A stretch of DNA of 64,000 nucleotides. It comes from Simmondsia chinensis (Eukaryota > Streptophyta > Magnoliopsida > Caryophyllales > Simmondsiaceae). Of the stretch, positions 1 through 10,388 are shown in pieces. The DNA lies in assembly GCA_018398585.1 (NCBI GenBank), contig JAGTTD010000013.1:12313237-12377236 (forward strand), written 5' to 3'. Each line of letters begins with the position of its first letter. The first letter of the stretch is position 1. The translations under genes and the position numbers were made by a program. The notes under the pieces are model-generated. The model was not told where the DNA came from. It did no database searches and was given only the letters and a program-made list of their open reading frames with translations.

Positions 1-456
1 GGTTGAACTACTAAAGTTCATCTACACGGTTCAGCAGATTTGGAAAGTCAAGAATGAGACGGTTGTCAAAAATCGAACCAATAGTCCTACTAGACCCATG
101 TTTGAAGCTCGGTATTGCTTTTTGGAATGGAGTATTAGAGCTGTCTAGATCTCATGGGAGAGAAAACTCACACAAGAGGAAAAATTGTTTCGGTCCAAGT
201 CGAGGTCGAAGCCTATTTTAGAGATCTCAGATGAAAAACTAGGGTTTTATGTGGTGTGCCCATTTATATGGAGTTCTAGGATTTTGAAAGTATAGAGAGA
301 ATTGAAGAAAACTTTCTGTAACAATTACAAAGCAATAAAAAATCTCTCTGTAACTCCGTGGATGTAGGAAATTTTGGGCGAACCACGTAAATCTATGTGT
401 GTGCTATTTATTTTTCTCGATGAATTTTTATTGTTTAGTTGTTTCCTTTCCTAACA
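1..456 (+). mobile_element. Ty1/copia-type LTR 3' end (remnant)
   Basis: The block at about 350-400, with a Ccgtggatgtagg core followed by gcgaaccacgtaaatc, resembles the U5 region of plant Ty1/copia LTRs. The sequence closes with TAACA at 456, a typical LTR end. No coding sequence and no partner LTR are visible; the 5' part may lie before the window. It is probably a solo or truncated LTR. The family assignment rests on motif recognition only. Confidence 0.4.
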
Positions 457-552
457 GAAAAGTTAGTAGGATAAGTCATGAGAGAGAACTCATACAAGAG
501 GAAAAGTTAGAAGAATAAGAAATCAGGAGGGGTCAAATGGCATGTTCAGAAT

Positions 553-1010
553 ATGAGATACGTAAAAGTGAACTTTCATGGGTCCTGTACAGGTACTTCG
601 ACGGCTGCTGACTGTATCATTAGAGATGAAGAAGGAAGATTCATTTCAACAGGAACAAGCTGTCTTGGAAAAGCAACAGTGATTGCGCCAAAAGTTGTGG
701 TAACAAGAAATGGTCTTTTTAGTGTAGTCAACTTGGGATTCCGGAATATTCAAGAAGAGGCAACAATAAGATTACTATCAAGGCTCTAAAGCGGTGTTTG
801 AGTCCCCCATGGCGGATCTAAAACATTGTTGAAGACGTGCAAAGAACTTCCTATGATGGGATTATAGTGAAGTTCAACATTGCTTTGGGGAAGTCAATTT
901 GGCCGTTTACTGAGTTCCAAAGCTGAGTGATAATGTCGGTTATATGAGCCGCTTATTTTCTCAGCCTAGCCTAGATCTTGGCTTTATTGTTAAGGGTGAT
1001 GCATTATGGC
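553..1010 (+). pseudogene. RNase H-like (RVT_3) fragment, degenerate
   Basis: The 78-codon frame at 553-789 reads VKVNFHGSC, then IIRDEEGRF, TSCLGKATVI and NGLFxVVNLGF. This is the start of a plant RNase H-like domain of the kind found in LINE-derived proteins. The first catalytic Asp of the usual NFDGS motif is His here. After a stop and frame change at about 785, the expected continuation (KALKRC, then NIVEDVQRTSYDGII) is still readable to about 900. I see no reverse transcriptase upstream. This is a dead fragment of a LINE or of a domesticated RNase H-like gene. Confidence 0.6.
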
Positions 1011-2775
1011 CGTCCTTCCTAGAAGATACTTTTAGCGCTTTTTTTTCTTACTAATGTAAAAAAGATCTAATAATCTAATAATAATTTAATAATTGTTGAA
1101 CTCTACATGTGAGCTTAATAATTAGAATCCCACATTGGAGTTATGAGAGAAGAAATAACCTTATAAGCCTAGTGGGTTACTCATCTATTGTCAATTGGTT
1201 TTAGGATGGAACCCCACTTGGACTTATATATAGATCTCATGTATATCAACTATGTGGGTCGGGCATCAAGGCCAAGGCCCGGTGAAATTTTAAATTAATA
1301 ATATAAACAATGAATGCATAGAAAACATATATTGTGATCGTGGCAATTTTTTGACATTAGTAAAGAGTACAATAACTTTTTTAAAGAGAAATATCAACAC
1401 TTGGCAAGGGGGATGAACTTTGAGCCCACCTCTTGATTGAAGATTAAAAGACAAATCACTGCACTAATACCTTTAGCTTGTGATCACGACATTTATGAAA
1501 CCTAACCGCAATTATTGCAACTTTTATAAAATGAAAAGGAGCTACCATTATTGCAACTTGCTTGCATTGACGTCATTCTCAAAAACTTAATTAGTGCAAG
1601 AGTTTAATTAGAACCGTAAGGCAAAGGCGTAAACATTTCGATATATTATAAAAAAAGTTTTCTCTTTTTCAAAACCCTTTAAACTCCTTTTTCAAGTAAT
1701 TTTAGAAGATATATTTTAACTTCGGTGAAAAAGGAAAAAAAAAAAAAAAACAAACACAATCTCCAATGCAAAAAAGGGAATAAAAATGACATAATTTACA
1801 ACTGTCAAATAAAGCAGTTTCAATCACTCGAATCGGGTCATATACGGTTTATAACAGGTCATGGGACAAAGGGTTGCTTGGGCATTTTCAAGAAATATTC
1901 AACCTCTCAGGCATTTTAAAAAATAACTATTGATGAAAATTTGTATTCATTTTAGGAAAACAAACCAAATCAGTTTGCATAAACATGAAAGCAATGAGAA
2001 ACACATTTGTATTATCCTACGTTTTATAGTTTGGTTGAATGATACTCATGTATGTTAAACAATATTTTTAATAGTAGAAAATGAAGTCGATTTATAAACT
2101 TTACAAATCAATAATTGTAAAATAATATATAAAATAAAAATCCTTTTCTTATATTATGTTATAGGCCGATAACATGGCAATAAATATAATAATTAGAATA
2201 AGATGTTTGAATTATACACTCAAGGTTTCATGGTCAAAGATCACATGTTAAGCATGAAACTTACAAAAATCTAAACTGTAACTATCAGAAAAACTGTAAA
2301 ATATTTAGTGAAAGGTCAAAATAAGAATAAAGCCATATTTTTTTACTAGAATATTATTTTCAATTAAAAGGAGGTCCTACATTGTCTAAACATGATTACC
2401 AACATTTGGGGGAGGGAAGAGCTAAGTTTCGAACCCAAGACCTTATAACCATAGTATGTACATGTCGAATATCATATACACATGCAGCGAGTTGGATTTA
2501 AAACTCATGTTGCATTAAGTGAGTTATAATATGTTTAGACCTATTTAGTATCACTTTTCGCTTTTGGTTTTTTTTTTGTTTTTGAATTTGACAAAAAATT
2601 GAAATATAGAAAAAAAAAAAAAAAAGAACTCCTATTTTAAGAATTTAATTTTTAATTTTTGATAAATGTGATTTAAACCATGAGTTGATAATTTTATATA
2701 TAATAAAAGTTTGATGCATCTTGCATTTTCATGAGGATAACAAACCTAATCAACGGGCAAATATATATATATATA
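1011..2775. other. AT-rich intergenic DNA, no gene seen
   Basis: This stretch has homopolymer A and T runs and no ORF with recognisable motifs. The small frame at 1725-1919 is a poly-Lys artefact of an A run. If the acid phosphatase gene is complete, its last exon should lie on the minus strand here or before position 1. I looked for the expected GDQWSDL-type coding pattern and did not find it. Confidence 0.6.
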
Positions 2776-3020
2776 AACAAGCAGCATTTCCAGTGCTCCA
2801 AAGGCTCCTGCCTAAGCAAGGTCAGGGGTAGATGTACGTAGCCTTCCCCCTTGAAGGTGTTACCGTGAAGAGAGGCTGTTTTCGGGAACCCTTAATCTGA
2901 GGGGTGCAACACGAGGATTTCCCAGGAGGTCATCCATCTAGGCATTACTCTTGCCCAAGCACGCTTAAATTCGGAGTTCTAATAGGATCCAGTGTTTGCG
3001 TGTTGGTACCCTCTTAGGTG
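2776..3020 (-). mobile_element. 5S rRNA-derived SINE, copy 1
   Basis: Read on the minus strand, about 3000-2890 matches most of a plant 5S rRNA gene. It includes the AGAACTCCGAA block, the TTAAGCGTGCTTGGGC internal promoter region and GATGACCTCCTGGGAA. It then passes into a non-5S tail (CAGCCTCTCTTCA, later GCCTTTGGAGCACTGG) shared with the SINE at 44458-44700 and with the RTE LINE tail at about 39380-39515. It sits in intron 2 of the acid phosphatase gene between TA repeats, so no clear TSD can be read. A plain 5S pseudogene would not carry the LINE-like tail. Confidence 0.75.
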
Positions 3021-3057
3021 TGTATATATATATATATATATATAAATAAATACTTAC

Positions 3058-5118
3058 TTTAATATCATACGTTCCCAAGTGTGGTAACCAATTTTCTTCA
3101 TATTGAGCTCCTTGGGTTTTCTGTAGGGCTCTGTAGTTCCGGAAAGAAAGACAATTTTGAAACCAAGCTGCAGCAAATTCTTGTATAAGTTGAGAGTTGC
3201 CGGCAATGCTGGTGCTTTTGCTTGTGCTTGCCACTCGCTGAAGGCGGTCGAATTGTATTTCTTCGCCCTGCAACTCTTATTTAATTAGAATACCATTTAT
3301 AAATAATTGGCACATAAAGTTATTGCAATATCAGATCATCACATTAGATATGTGAAATTGTGGAGGAAGTATGTATTTTAATTCAACTCTAGTGCGAATT
3401 TTATTTATAAATTTTCGAATGCAATCGATCGCCAAATTTTTTTTTTTTTCTCATATGAATGTTTTATGTGCAATTGATCTCACTAAAAAGATGAAGTAAA
3501 GTTTGTTGGGTACTAAAAAAATGTGTCGTATGAGCACCTTTGACTACTCCATTATTTAGGTTTTTTTGTTATCTTTTTTTTTTTTTTTTTTTTTTTAAAT
3601 TTATAGTTCTTTTAAAAAGGAAAAATCATGTTTGGAAAATGATTTTTATTGTATTTATTTTGTTTCATAAATTCTCAATAAAAGAAAAAATAAGCTGAAA
3701 ATAAGAAAAATAATAAGAAACTACCTTTTTGCAAATGGAATTTTTAGTTTCTTAAACTCTAACAAGTACTAATAAAAAGCGACCCCACATTGGGGCATAG
3801 CGTTTGATCTACCTTGTTGGTATACCTTTTTATACACTTTTCTATAGATCTAGTATTTAGATAACAAAAATGAGTGTTTTGGTTATGCTCACATAGACAT
3901 ATAAGAATAAAATAAAGGGGCCAGCTCGCTTAGCTGGTAAAGTCTCGCAATTAGTTCCCCAAACTTGACATTGAATCCCGTCTTTATAAGGTGTGGGAGC
4001 ATTTATGGGGTGTTCGCTTGTACAATCCAGTCTAACTTCTTATCATTTTCAAAAAGTTGCTAGAATAACTTAATCCACTCTAACTTCTTATCGTTTTCAA
4101 AAAGTTGCTAGAATAACTTCTCATATGAGATTTCTATAATGTATGGTATATACGTTTACTAATTTGTATCTCGCTTTTGATATATGAACTTAACAAAATG
4201 GAGAATAAACGAAAGAAAAGTACAAATCTTATTGGTCATTTGATTATATATGGTATCTGAGTTTTCATGAGCTTTTGAGTTAAGTCGATCCCTAATTCAC
4301 ACCTAATGAGCTCAACCTCCACAAGTTAGACTCAAGTTACAAGTGTAAATAAACCAAAATCAGCTTAAATCAACTGAGCTTAGCTCAAAAATGGCCAAAC
4401 AAGTCTGACCTCAACCCATTAGATTTCAAGCCAAGTAAAATATTTTTTAGCCGAGTTTTGAACTCCAAAAGCTGAGCCTTTACTCGGTTATATAACTCTG
4501 CTATAAAATGAAAATAAAGGCACAATAAGAAGGCAGTACAAGAAAATCATTGACGAAGTAATAAACAAAATAAAGCTCTAGCCATGTGATGAGAATGAAG
4601 ACACAATGAAAAGGAATGCAAGAAAATCATAAGCAAAGTGAACAAAAAATGAGAATATAGAGCAACACACGAACTATGTCGAGAATTATTTTGAATAAGT
4701 GAATATAATATCTTTCATACCCAAAAGCAATATCGGGCCGAGCATAATAAGGCAAGTTGGAGAGGGAGGTCTCATCAATGTCAAAAACCCAAATATCTTT
4801 GCCATCCTTTGCAAGCTCAAGGCCCTTGGCATACTCATATGCCGCCTCAGCCACAGCGTTAGAATCGTCGCGGTACTGGCGGCCTAACATGTAATGTCCC
4901 ACGTAACCTTCACATTGTTCTGGAACCACTTTCCAATCCCTGATATTGTCTGTTTCCACGCCCAACCGCCAGCTAAGGCAGTTTAAACCTGGGACATGGT
5001 GACCACTGGAGCCCGAGTGTGGCCGGAGGAGGTGAATTAGGTGCGGAACCTCTTCAATGGCATTGGAGGTCATAAGAAGTAGTACAAATGTGCAAAAAAG
5101 AGTTGGAACTTGCATCAT
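3058..5118 (-). CDS. acid phosphatase / vegetative storage protein-like (HAD class B), exons 1-2, 3' exon not found
   Basis: Exon 1 is 5118-4721 and exon 2 is 3267-3058. Exon 1 starts at MMQVPTLFC, with a hydrophobic signal peptide (about residues 1-20), so a secreted or vacuolar protein is expected. It carries the conserved CLSWRLGVETDN and VPEQCEGYVGHYM blocks and HAD motif I, VFDIDETSLSN, holding the nucleophile Asp. The donor GTATGA lies at 4720. The acceptor is CAG at 3270-3268, and the phases join 2+1. Exon 2 encodes AFSEWQAQAKAPALP, then GFKIVFLSG (motif II) and YHTWERMILK, ending at a GTAAGT donor at 3057. Exon 3 (motif III/IV, usually GDQWSDL) is not in the window. It may lie upstream of position 1, or the gene may be truncated. 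Family members dephosphorylate small phosphoesters; some act only as storage proteins. Confidence 0.85.
3919..4023 (+). mobile_element. tRNA-derived SINE-like sequence in intron 1
   Basis: GGGGCCAGCTCGC is followed by an A-box-like TTAGCTGGTAAAG (about 3930) and, about 37 bp on, a B-box-like ACATTGAATCC (about 3968-3978). That spacing is typical of a tRNA-related Pol III promoter. There is no anticodon arm fold that I would call a tRNA. No clear TSD was found, so the 3' end is approximate. Confidence 0.5.
4024..4119 (+). repeat. 48-bp tandem duplication, two units
   Basis: Two adjacent 48-bp units (4024-4071 and 4072-4119) both start AATCCA and end AGAATAACTT. They differ at about two positions. 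They lie inside intron 1 of the acid phosphatase gene, immediately after the SINE-like sequence. Confidence 0.85.
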
Positions 5119-5156
5119 TTTTGGTTATATTTGGCAATTTTACAATGTAAAATGCT

Positions 5157-5181
5157 CATGCATGATTTGTCCCTTTTTATA
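5157..5181 (-). promoter_or_regulatory. core promoter of the acid phosphatase gene (TATA box, RY-like palindrome)
   Basis: On the minus strand a TATAAAAAG box occupies 5181-5173, about 55 bp before the ATG at 5118. This fits transcription starting near 5145 with a short leader. A CATGCATG palindrome (RY-type element) lies at 5157-5164 between TATA and ATG. The TATA box position supports the chosen start codon. Confidence 0.6.
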
Positions 5182-5319
5182 GGCTATTGAGATGTCAGAA
5201 TGACCTCCATTTTAACAATATTTACATGGTTTGCCTGCTGATTAGAGTTTTTATTTATTAGCTTAATATTATTACTCAATTTGAGCACATTCTACACACT
5301 TTGCAAACAAAATATATAT

Positions 5320-5425
5320 ATATATATTGGTAAAGCCGGGGGAGGGGGTACACTAGTGGGGATTTGAACCCTGGCGCTCCTCCTTGGCAACCGTGAATCC
5401 AACCCCTAGGCTATAAACCTTAAGC
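5320..5425 (-). mobile_element. tRNA-derived SINE-like sequence
   Basis: On the minus strand a perfect A-box consensus TAGCCTAGGGG (5413-5403) is followed by a B box GGTTCAAATCC (5370-5360). The head resembles a tRNA promoter. The 3' side ends in a TA repeat at about 5314-5328. No coding capacity is present. The family is not one I can name. Confidence 0.6.
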
Positions 5426-5517
5426 TCACACTTTGTAAACATATTGGATATTGAAAGAATAGTTTAATATTTTCATACTGAGATGCTTAATATATATATA
5501 GGATAAATTGCATATTG

Positions 5518-6862
5518 CACTACAAAAAAAGCTCCTAAATACAGCGGAAATTTGCACCGCAATTGGCAGCTAGAAGCTCCGCAATTTTGCGCCGCAATTT
5601 TGCCGTATTAGGTGTGCCATATTAGCTAAATGCGGCAAGATTAGACACGCCGCAATAGATAAGCCTAAAATGGCGTGAAAACTCGCCATATTTGTCTTCT
5701 CATATATCACACACCACGGTTGCATGTAAGGTTAATACGGCAGGTTTGAGTGCCGTATTAGGTGCACATAATACGGTGCTAAAAATCGCCGTATTAGGTG
5801 TATATATACGGCACAAAAAGCGCCGTATGAGGTGCACATAATGCGGCCCTATACTACGCGGCATTATTTCATCTTTGCCACACTAGGAGGACCTAATACG
5901 GCGCATTAAAGCCCCGCATTAGTTTTAACCTAATACGGCGTATTTAAACGTCGGATTAGGTCAACTCACCACATTAAGTGAAATAACTAGTGGTCATGTT
6001 TTTAATAATTCGGTGTTAGACAAAGCTAATTAAAATTTTCTAGAAAAAATAACATAAAATAAAATAAATAGCAACTCCCCCAAATCAGCGAGCAAAAAGA
6101 AAGGGAGTTAGCTTCCCCATAGAAAAACAAAATTAAAATTTCTTAGTTTAAGTTCAAACAACCAAATCATAAAAGACAAACATATATAATTCAGTACACA
6201 AAATTGAAATGAGTAAAACTATCAATTAAGTTCACAAAAGGCCCCTTATATGCCTCAATATTCGCATCTTGTTTTCACATGCCTCAATATGCCCATATCC
6301 CCTTACATGCCTCGTATATTCACACGTATCATCATCTTCTTCTTCATTATCATCAGTAGCAGCAGCAAGAGATTTAGATCTCCTCTAAGATGGTTGATAA
6401 TTTCCGCCCTATTAAGTGATGCCCATACATCAACCCCTTCCGCCATACTATTCGACACTAATACAGCCCTGTAAAGCATCATATTTGAATTTTTTGATTT
6501 CTTGGTAGTGTAAAATGGCGCATTTTCATGCCACAATAGGCACCATAGATATTGAGGTATAATTAGGACCTAATACGACGCTTTTGCATGCCATAATAGG
6601 CACTGTCGAGGTTCAGTAATGAATGAGATTTAATACGGCATATTTGTAGGCTGCAATAGATGTGGTTGGAATATGCGCATGAATATGATCTAATGCGGCG
6701 GTTTTTATTGCCGTATTAGGTCACAACCTAATACGGCGTCTTTTCGCGCTGTAATAAGCTAATCAAATGCAGCGGCTAAAATCGTCATATTTGGTTAACT
6801 AATACAGCTCATTTCTAGCACCGTATTTGAGAACGCTGCAGCTTCTTTGATTTTTTGTAGTG
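5518..6862. mobile_element. non-autonomous CACTA (En/Spm-type) DNA transposon
   Basis: Both ends carry the inverted repeat CACTACAAAAAA (5518-5529 and 6851-6862, inverted), flanked by a 3-bp direct repeat TTG at 5515-5517 and 6863-6865. CACTA ends with a 3-bp TSD define the superfamily. Copies of an AATACGGCG-like motif, in both orientations, crowd the left ~450 bp (5590-5960) and the right ~300 bp (6570-6840) and are absent from the middle. This matches the subterminal transposase-binding repeats of this superfamily. The 1345-bp element has no transposase ORF and must rely on a partner. Confidence 0.88.
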
Positions 6863-6987
6863 TTGGTACCTTGAATTTGTTGTATTAACTTTTTTAGTTT
6901 ACGACTCTATGAAATAATTTCTTAATTTAAAAGTTATATATGTTCAATAACATTGTCCAAATAATGGTGTGAAATTGTGTAAACCTT

Positions 6988-8096
6988 TTTTTTCCGATAA
7001 TTATTGGCAGAGTCATAGTACAAACAGGCAGCTCGTCAAAGCGAGCCCTGAGCCACCCCGTAAATGGGAATGGGTACAAAAGAAAAGATCAAACCAAACA
7101 GGGAACGGACAATAGGGACAGGCACAAAAAAAAAAAAAAAAAACCAAGACTGGAAAAAAACCTAAAAAACAAAAAATAGGGAAACAGACATAAACATAAA
7201 CTATAAGGATATTGGATGAAGCCGGAGCAGAAACACTCACAAAATCACCTGACTGATGATAAACAAAGACCTGGAAAAGGGTGGAGGACAAGAAGGGAAT
7301 AGCCCCCCTGGTGATGCAATGAACGGTGCCGGGCAGCGATGGTACCGAATAGGGTACCGAGCAAGCATCACAGTAAGAGGGGAGAGATTCCGGTTGGCGG
7401 GTGGAAGGCGATGGGATGTCTGTAGACCTCTTGAGGTATTTCTTCCTTTGGGAGTGCGTCACCAAGAGGTGGGTCAAGTGGCTTGCCGGTGGATTTGGAG
7501 GTGGATGAAAACACCGTGCTAGAGGGGGCGCCGGAAGTGATGGTGTGACTGGAGTTGGCGTCGGATCTGGAAGTGGTAGTAGGCCTGGTGGTGGCTGTGG
7601 CGTGGCGGTAAAGGGACGGGAGGGATGGGTTGAGGCGGAGGTGAAGTAATCCACCATGACAAGGTGGCAGTGGGGGTGCAGAAGTAGGTGGTGGTGAGGG
7701 AAAGCCAGGACGTTGGTAGAGAAGAAGCTGGAGGTGGAGGAGGCCATCGAGCTGGAGGTGGTGCTGGGAGCGGGGGTGGTACTGGCGCTGGAGGTGTAGG
7801 TGGAGGTCAAGGAAGCCACCGAGCTTGGAGGTGGTCGTTAGAGCCGGAAGTGGAACTGGAGGTGAAGATGGATTTGGAGGTGGAGGGAACCACCAAGCAG
7901 AAGGTGGAGGTGTAGGTGGGCCAGAGATGAATTTGGAGGTTGAAGCTGGAGGTGGAGGAGGAAGTACAGGTGGGGGAAGATGAAGGTTCGACCCCCCGAG
8001 GTGGATCGAGGGAAGCGGTGGCGGAGGCGGAGGCGGGTGGTTGTGGGTTACTACTGGCACTGGTGGCAGCGAAGTGGCGGCGTTCTGCAGGTATTC
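6988..8096 (-). mobile_element. retroposed proline-rich sequence (LINE-mobilised transcript or truncated LINE)
   Basis: A perfect 19-bp target-site duplication, GTGAAATTGTGTAAACCTT, flanks the insert at 6969-6987 and 8097-8115. The minus strand ends in a short A run at 6988-6993, after an AATAAT signal. A long TSD plus a 3' poly(A) is the signature of L1-type target-primed insertion. The minus strand encodes proline-rich frames (7368-8144, continuing in another frame at 7013-7819) with PPPSAWWFPPPP-like repeats, resembling a hydroxyproline-rich protein. I see no reverse transcriptase motif. It could be a processed pseudogene or an unrecognised LINE 3' part. Confidence 0.75.
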
Positions 8097-8354
8097 GTGA
8101 AATTGTGTAAACCTTGCTCTTATTGTTGGTAAACTCACTATCACCTCATTATTGCCTTCCTCTTACACAAGGATCACATTTTTGTGACATTGCTAATGCA
8201 GATGAGTTGGATGAGACGTCTATTTTACCCCCGTACATAGTGTTGTTTGGACTATTTAATGAAATACATGTAACTTTTCGATTAAAATATTATTTTACAA
8301 AGTGTGGGATAAAAAATTCAATACACCCAACCCTATAGTAATTTATACTTACCC

Positions 8355-8437
<83 letters not shown>

Positions 8438-8513
8438 TTATATATTGTATATTTTAAGTAAATATATAAAGTATATTTATTCGAAAGAAAAATACTATTT
8501 TTTTATATGTGTA

Positions 8514-8556
<43 letters not shown>
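8355..8556. repeat. (TA)n/(TG)n microsatellites
   Basis: (TA)10 at 8355-8374 runs into (TG)30 at 8375-8434. A second, mirrored array follows: TG repeats at about 8509-8538, then TA repeats to 8556. The 8116-8692 stretch around them has no recognisable gene. Confidence 0.95.
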
Positions 8557-8692
8557 TAATTTGTATACTTCATGACATGATATAGGATTAAATTATAAAA
8601 ATATTATTAATTTAGGTTGTTTATATACATATATAAAATATACAGTCCATAACTTTGTTATCTTTGCCTTCTTTGCTTATCTAAAGCAAAAC

Positions 8693-8733
8693 AATATTCC
8701 CAGTGGCCAAAGGGCTCCTACCTAAAAAAAAAA
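8693..8733 (-). repeat. fragment of the SINE/RTE 3' tail
   Basis: On the minus strand the sequence reads TAGGAGCCCTTTGGCCACTGGGAATATTG. This corresponds to the terminal part of the tail shared by the 5S SINEs and the RTE LINE (AGCCCTTGGAGGCACTGGG type). Only about 40 bp are recognisable. Confidence 0.45.
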
Positions 8734-8792
8734 CCAACTTTGCTATCTGCCAATCGAAAATTAAAGCTAGTAAATATCACTAACATGCATAG

Positions 8793-9150
8793 TGATGCAG
8801 CCCGTACGTAGCTGGCAGGTGGCATGGAGTTAGCAGGATGCGGGACGCGGAAGCGGCTGAAGGATAGAATTTGAGCTTGATTAGGATTTAAGTTTTATTT
8901 TCAAATTTAGATTTTGTAATTAGCTTTTAGAATTCTACGCTTACTCAAATAAGTCCTCTATATATACTAGAGGAAATTTAGAGTTCTTGACATTCAATTT
9001 TCAAATATTAATTTCCCTATTTTAGAGCCTCATTTCTCAATTGTGAGAATTGAGTTTATTTTCCTCTTGATTTGTATTAGTGATTAATAAAATAAAAAGG
9101 AAGGCTGTTGAATTCTTCTCGTTTCCCTACTCCCCACTTTACACGCTGCA
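8793..9150 (+). repeat. left LTR of G1
   Basis: The LTR is 358 bp, from TGATGCAGCCC to ACGCTGCA, and pairs with 19101-20093. A TATA-like tatatatac motif lies at about 8960. The LTR is followed by a primer-binding site. Confidence 0.88.
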
Positions 9151-9155
9151 TTAGT

Positions 9156-9167
9156 TGGTATTAGAGC
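9156..9167 (+). promoter_or_regulatory. primer-binding site of G1 (initiator Met-tRNA)
   Basis: TGGTATTAGAGC differs at one base from TGGTATCAGAGC, the complement of the plant initiator Met-tRNA 3' end, and starts five bases after the LTR. Confidence 0.85.
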
Positions 9168-9184
9168 ATAGAAGAACTTTTGAG

Positions 9185-10388
9185 ATGGCCCGTGGGGGAC
9201 AAAGGTACGCCAATGTTAGAGACGTTTATGACCGTGACATTCAACGGTAGAATGAGAAGAGGTTTGAGGAGATGGAAGAGAAATTCTAGCAAATTGAGGG
9301 TTGCTTGATTCAACTGAGGGCAAATCCCGATCTTGAACTGGGAACCCAGCCCCAACACCCGCCAATACCGGGTGTTGAAGAAGACATGGACGAGAGCTTC
9401 TAGAATTCGTTCCCAAATGTTGAGCTACCAAACCAAGGGCAGAGAAGAGCTCGGCCCAATATGGGAAACACTAACGATTGGGATGATCGGAGGTGGGAAT
9501 CCGGTCTTAGAATTGAAACACTGGAGTTTGATGGAGGAAGATGCCTGGAAGATTTCTAGGTTTGGCTTGCTGTTGTGGAGAAGGTTCTCGAGTATAAAGA
9601 GGTGTCGGAGAAAATGCAGGCGCCTTTAGTTGCTGCACGGCTTCGGAGGAGGGCAATCGTTTGGTGGCAACAATTAAAACATACACGGCTTTGCAAGGGA
9701 AGTCGAAGATAAAATAATGGGAGAAGATGAAGAAGCATCTTAGAGGCGCCTTCTTACCTCACAATCACACCAAGGTAATGTATCAACATTTGCAAGTTTT
9801 GTGTCAAGGCTCTAGGTCTATGGAGGAGTCAAGACAGAGTTCTACTCGTTAGTCGCCCGGAATGACTTGGCAGAAACCGGGGAGCAATTGGTGGATCGCT
9901 ACATTGGTGGGTTGAAGGAGTCCATATAGGAGGTGTTGAACATATTCAACAATTTTTCCATTTTTGAAGAAAGCCAGAGAGCCGCAAATGTAGAATGACA
10001 AGAAAGGCATCACCAAATTAGTAGAGCTTGGGGAGAGCAAGTTGGCGGTAGAGATTAAGTGAGAGCATTGCCATCACAGACCACGCAGAGTAGACCACCA
10101 ATTACAATATTGGTAAGGTGAGTACTCAAGACTTAGCGGGCATATCAAGGACTTGTTGCTTCAAGTGTGGAGAGGTGGGGCACTGAATTGCTTAGTGTTG
10201 TAAGGGTGAAAGGCCTGGCAAGGGTCTTCACATCGAGGAACTCCATGGAGAAGATGGCAAGGACATTGAGGAAGGGACTCAAGATGAGTTGGCACCACTA
10301 GAAGAGGATGTCATGGCGAGTGATGAAGGACATGTGTTGGTGGTCAGGCGTGCTTGCCTTGTGCCAAGAGAGGAACAAAGGGATGGTT
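9185..10388 (+). pseudogene. gag pseudogene of G1
   Basis: The frame from ATG 9185 reads MARGGQRYANVRD, then gag-like blocks such as LRIETLEFDGGR and WLAVVEKVLEYKEV, followed by RRRAIVWWQQLK. At least six in-frame stops interrupt it. A damaged zinc knuckle (CCFKCGEVGH, then a stop) is at about 10153-10198. Gag would form the nucleocapsid particle. The same gag type occurs at 54200-54670. Confidence 0.8.

Noticed and set aside
2400..2520. Possible tRNA-like B box (GGTTCGAAAC on the minus strand near 2430)
   Set aside because: No A box at the right distance and no SINE body or TSD.
2890..3000. A genuine 5S rRNA gene
   Set aside because: Only one degenerate unit, fused to a LINE-like tail and repeated at 44.5 kb with a TSD, so it is SINE-derived.
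2965..3273. 102-codon minus ORF starting MQGEEIQFDRL
   Set aside because: It overlaps acid phosphatase exon 2 in the wrong frame; the frame that joins exon 1 carries the family motifs.
7256..7915. Glycine-rich plus-strand ORFs
   Set aside because: Antisense of the proline-rich insert; the poly(A) end shows that the minus strand was the transcribed one.
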